A stretch of 64,000 nt of DNA. Origin: Brachionus manjavacas (taxonomy: Eukaryota; Rotifera; Eurotatoria; Ploima; Brachionidae). Position numbers and translations under genes: made by a program. The DNA lies in assembly GCA_019054805.1 (NCBI GenBank), contig JAHQIY010000003.1, positions 62,001-126,000 on the forward strand. Reading direction: 5' to 3'. Shown here piece after piece: positions 62,941 through 64,000 of this stretch. Each line of letters opens with the position of its first letter. Position 1 is the stretch's first letter. The notes beneath the pieces were generated by a model that saw nothing but the letters and a program-made list of their open reading frames with translations, did no database searches and had not been told where the DNA came from.

Positions 62941-64000
62941 TTAAGAATTTGGCTTGCTTGAACTGAGATTGAGAAGTTTTGAGGCTTCTGATTCGATTTC
63001 CTTGTCCGTAAAGTCCATACTTTCTTCGTTTTCTTTGTTTTTAGTGTTTTTTTTGTTTTTCCTGCTAGTCCGAGCCTTTTTCCCAGTGACACTTTCCGGA
63101 GTGGACTTTTGGCCAAGCTTTCGAGTCCGATTTGTCTTAGCCGGCTTTGATAATCTTGAAATCATTGGAGCGCTTAACAGACGTGTTGGGCTAGGTCGGA
63201 TTGGGAAATTAATTGCTGGAAAATTAAAAAGGTCAGGTGCCTTATTTGGAGTATTAATTGTAGGTAATTGTCCCAAAGGTGTGTGTCCAAATGGCGTTTG
63301 AATATTTGGTAATGGCATTCCGTTTGAGCTGGAATTTTCATTGGAGGGGGAATTATTCCCAAATTGACGTGATTGATAATTAACTTCGTCACCATTTGTG
63401 TCCACATTCGTCATTATTTGTGTGTTTTGGTCGTTTTTGTTGTTCAAATTACTAGACTGGGATGTATTTTTGTTGATTTGGGGTTCAATTTCGTCAACTA
63501 CTGAGATTTCAACTCCTTCACCATCATCAAATAGATGATCATCGTTTGACTTGGCAATTCGTCTTGCTAGGTTGCATTCTTGTGCAGTATGCCCACGTCC
63601 ATTACATTTGACACATTTTAGGTCTTTGAGTTTGCAGTGTATTACTTTATGTTCCGTACTTTGGCAAAAACGACATCGGGGTTCTCCAACTCTTTCAATC
63701 GAAACTGGATGTCCTTGGAAATACGCATTTTTTGGAATTTTTTTCACAATTTCATAGTATTTTATATTTTGGACAGCATTGAATTTCAGCTTGGCACGGA
63801 CTGTTCCAGTTTTGATGTGACGAAATTCCGATTCGCTCATAAATTCATCATAAATATTGACGATTTCCATTGGCAAGTCACCCTCAGAAATGAGGTGTTT
63901 TTCAATCAAATACTTGTCAAAGTTTGGTTTAAGTCCGTAAAATTTGAACGTAAAAATTTTTTCATTTTTCAATGGTTCCTCAGCGTTTTCGATTGATACA
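62941..64000 (-). CDS. LINE ORF1, nucleic-acid binding, 5' partial
   Basis: Open to the window edge at 64000; the start codon lies beyond. About 350 codons. The N-terminal part has FTFKFYGLKPNFDKYLIEKH and HLISEGDLPMEIVNIYDEF, then HIKTGTVRAKLKFN, a small alpha/beta region found before zinc knuckles in Jockey-type ORF1 proteins. Two knuckles follow: CRFCQSTEHKVIHC and CVKCNGRGHTAQEC. The C-terminal half is Asn/Ser/Pro-rich and then strongly basic (KPAKTNRTRKLGQKSTPESV) before an acidic end. ORF1 packages the LINE RNA as a ribonucleoprotein. Confidence 0.85.
   Translation of the reverse strand, partial: VSIENAEEPLKNEKIFTFKFYGLKPNFDKYLIEKHLISEGDLPMEIVNIYDEFMSESEFRHIKTGTVRAKLKFNAVQNIKYYEIVKKIPKNAYFQGHPVSIERVGEPRCRFCQSTEHKVIHCKLKDLKCVKCNGRGHTAQECNLARRIAKSNDDHLFDDGEGVEISVVDEIEPQINKNTSQSSNLNNKNDQNTQIMTNVDTNGDEVNYQSRQFGNNSPSNENSSSNGMPLPNIQTPFGHTPLGQLPTINTPNKAPDLFNFPAINFPIRPSPTRLLSAPMISRLSKPAKTNRTRKLGQKSTPESVTGKKARTSRKNKKNTKNKENEESMDFTDKEIESEASKLLNLSSSKPNS

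Larger units (their letters stand above)
59896..64000 (-). mobile_element. Jockey/CR1-like LINE, nearly complete, 5' end outside window
   Basis: ORF1 (62941 to beyond 64000) with CCHC knuckles is followed after 65 nt by ORF2 (62875-60211) with endonuclease and RT, and a 3' UTR of about 300 nt ending in an AACAACAACAAC run (59896-59911). ORF2 has two frameshifts, both in A runs, and no other clear damage. It is the youngest-looking LINE in the window and the reference for relics at 2.4, 12.5, 14.8, 22.4 and 23.1 kb. Confidence 0.85.

Noticed and set aside
1-64000. CRISPR arrays, bacterial operons or tRNA genes
   Set aside because: No regularly spaced direct repeats, no cas-like genes and no convincing tRNA cloverleaf were seen; the DNA is eukaryotic.

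Overview
The window is AT-rich, sparsely coding metazoan DNA. GT-AG introns can be read directly in three host genes and are only 48-137 nt long. Protein families include a matrix metalloproteinase, a NIDO-AMOP-VWD surface protein, an MS4A-like four-pass protein and a secreted WD-repeat protein. Transposons include Ty3/Gypsy, Jockey/CR1-like LINEs, FLYWCH-MULE, ISXO2-like (Merlin), hAT, pogo and Tc1/mariner. Together these suggest a compact invertebrate genome, most plausibly a monogonont rotifer of the Brachionus type. That assignment is inference from protein style and composition, not a database match.

Layout. 1-2410: 3' part of a decayed Ty3/Gypsy element with its LTR, abutting an endonuclease-domain LINE relic (2411-3790, minus). 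3.8-17.5 kb: mostly non-coding, with small inverted-repeat elements, relics of LINE, BEL/Pao-like and ISXO2-like elements, and one host gene (8498-9322, two exons). 17548-20307: intact single-exon secreted protein with 21 WD repeats. 20.3-24.2 kb: inverted-repeat element and two LINE relics. 24500-25505: four-exon matrix metalloproteinase. 27085-28902: a MULE with 10-bp target duplication, inserted into an older SWIM-type transposase relic. 29-36 kb: ISXO2-like, hAT, LINE and pogo relics plus a small three-exon Shisa-like gene (32464-32886). 36217-45040: minus-strand Ty3/Gypsy composite with three LTRs and a 4-bp target duplication. 46781-52854: second, plus-strand Ty3/Gypsy element lacking its 5' end. 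53600-57979: intact NIDO(x3)-TIG-AMOP-VWD surface protein. 58.5-64 kb: foldback element, ISXO2-like relic, and a nearly complete minus-strand LINE running off the end.

Most unusual content: both large LTR retroelements carry an extra ORF after pol, where an env would sit. It encodes an RRM-like domain followed by a long coiled coil; in the second element a C3HC4 RING finger is added. In both, the ORF lies just behind a long poly(A) tract. The first element also has a Gag preceded in the same frame by a signal peptide and a transmembrane segment, and a 9-base motif repeated nine times through its internal region. These elements look like a Ty3/Gypsy lineage that uses an ORF1p-like RNA-binding coiled-coil protein in place of an envelope.

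Host genes do not form an operon; they are isolated genes among transposon debris. Most transposase and RT genes are broken by stops, frameshifts or deletions. The integrase and accessory ORFs of the two Ty3/Gypsy elements are the best preserved mobile-element coding regions.
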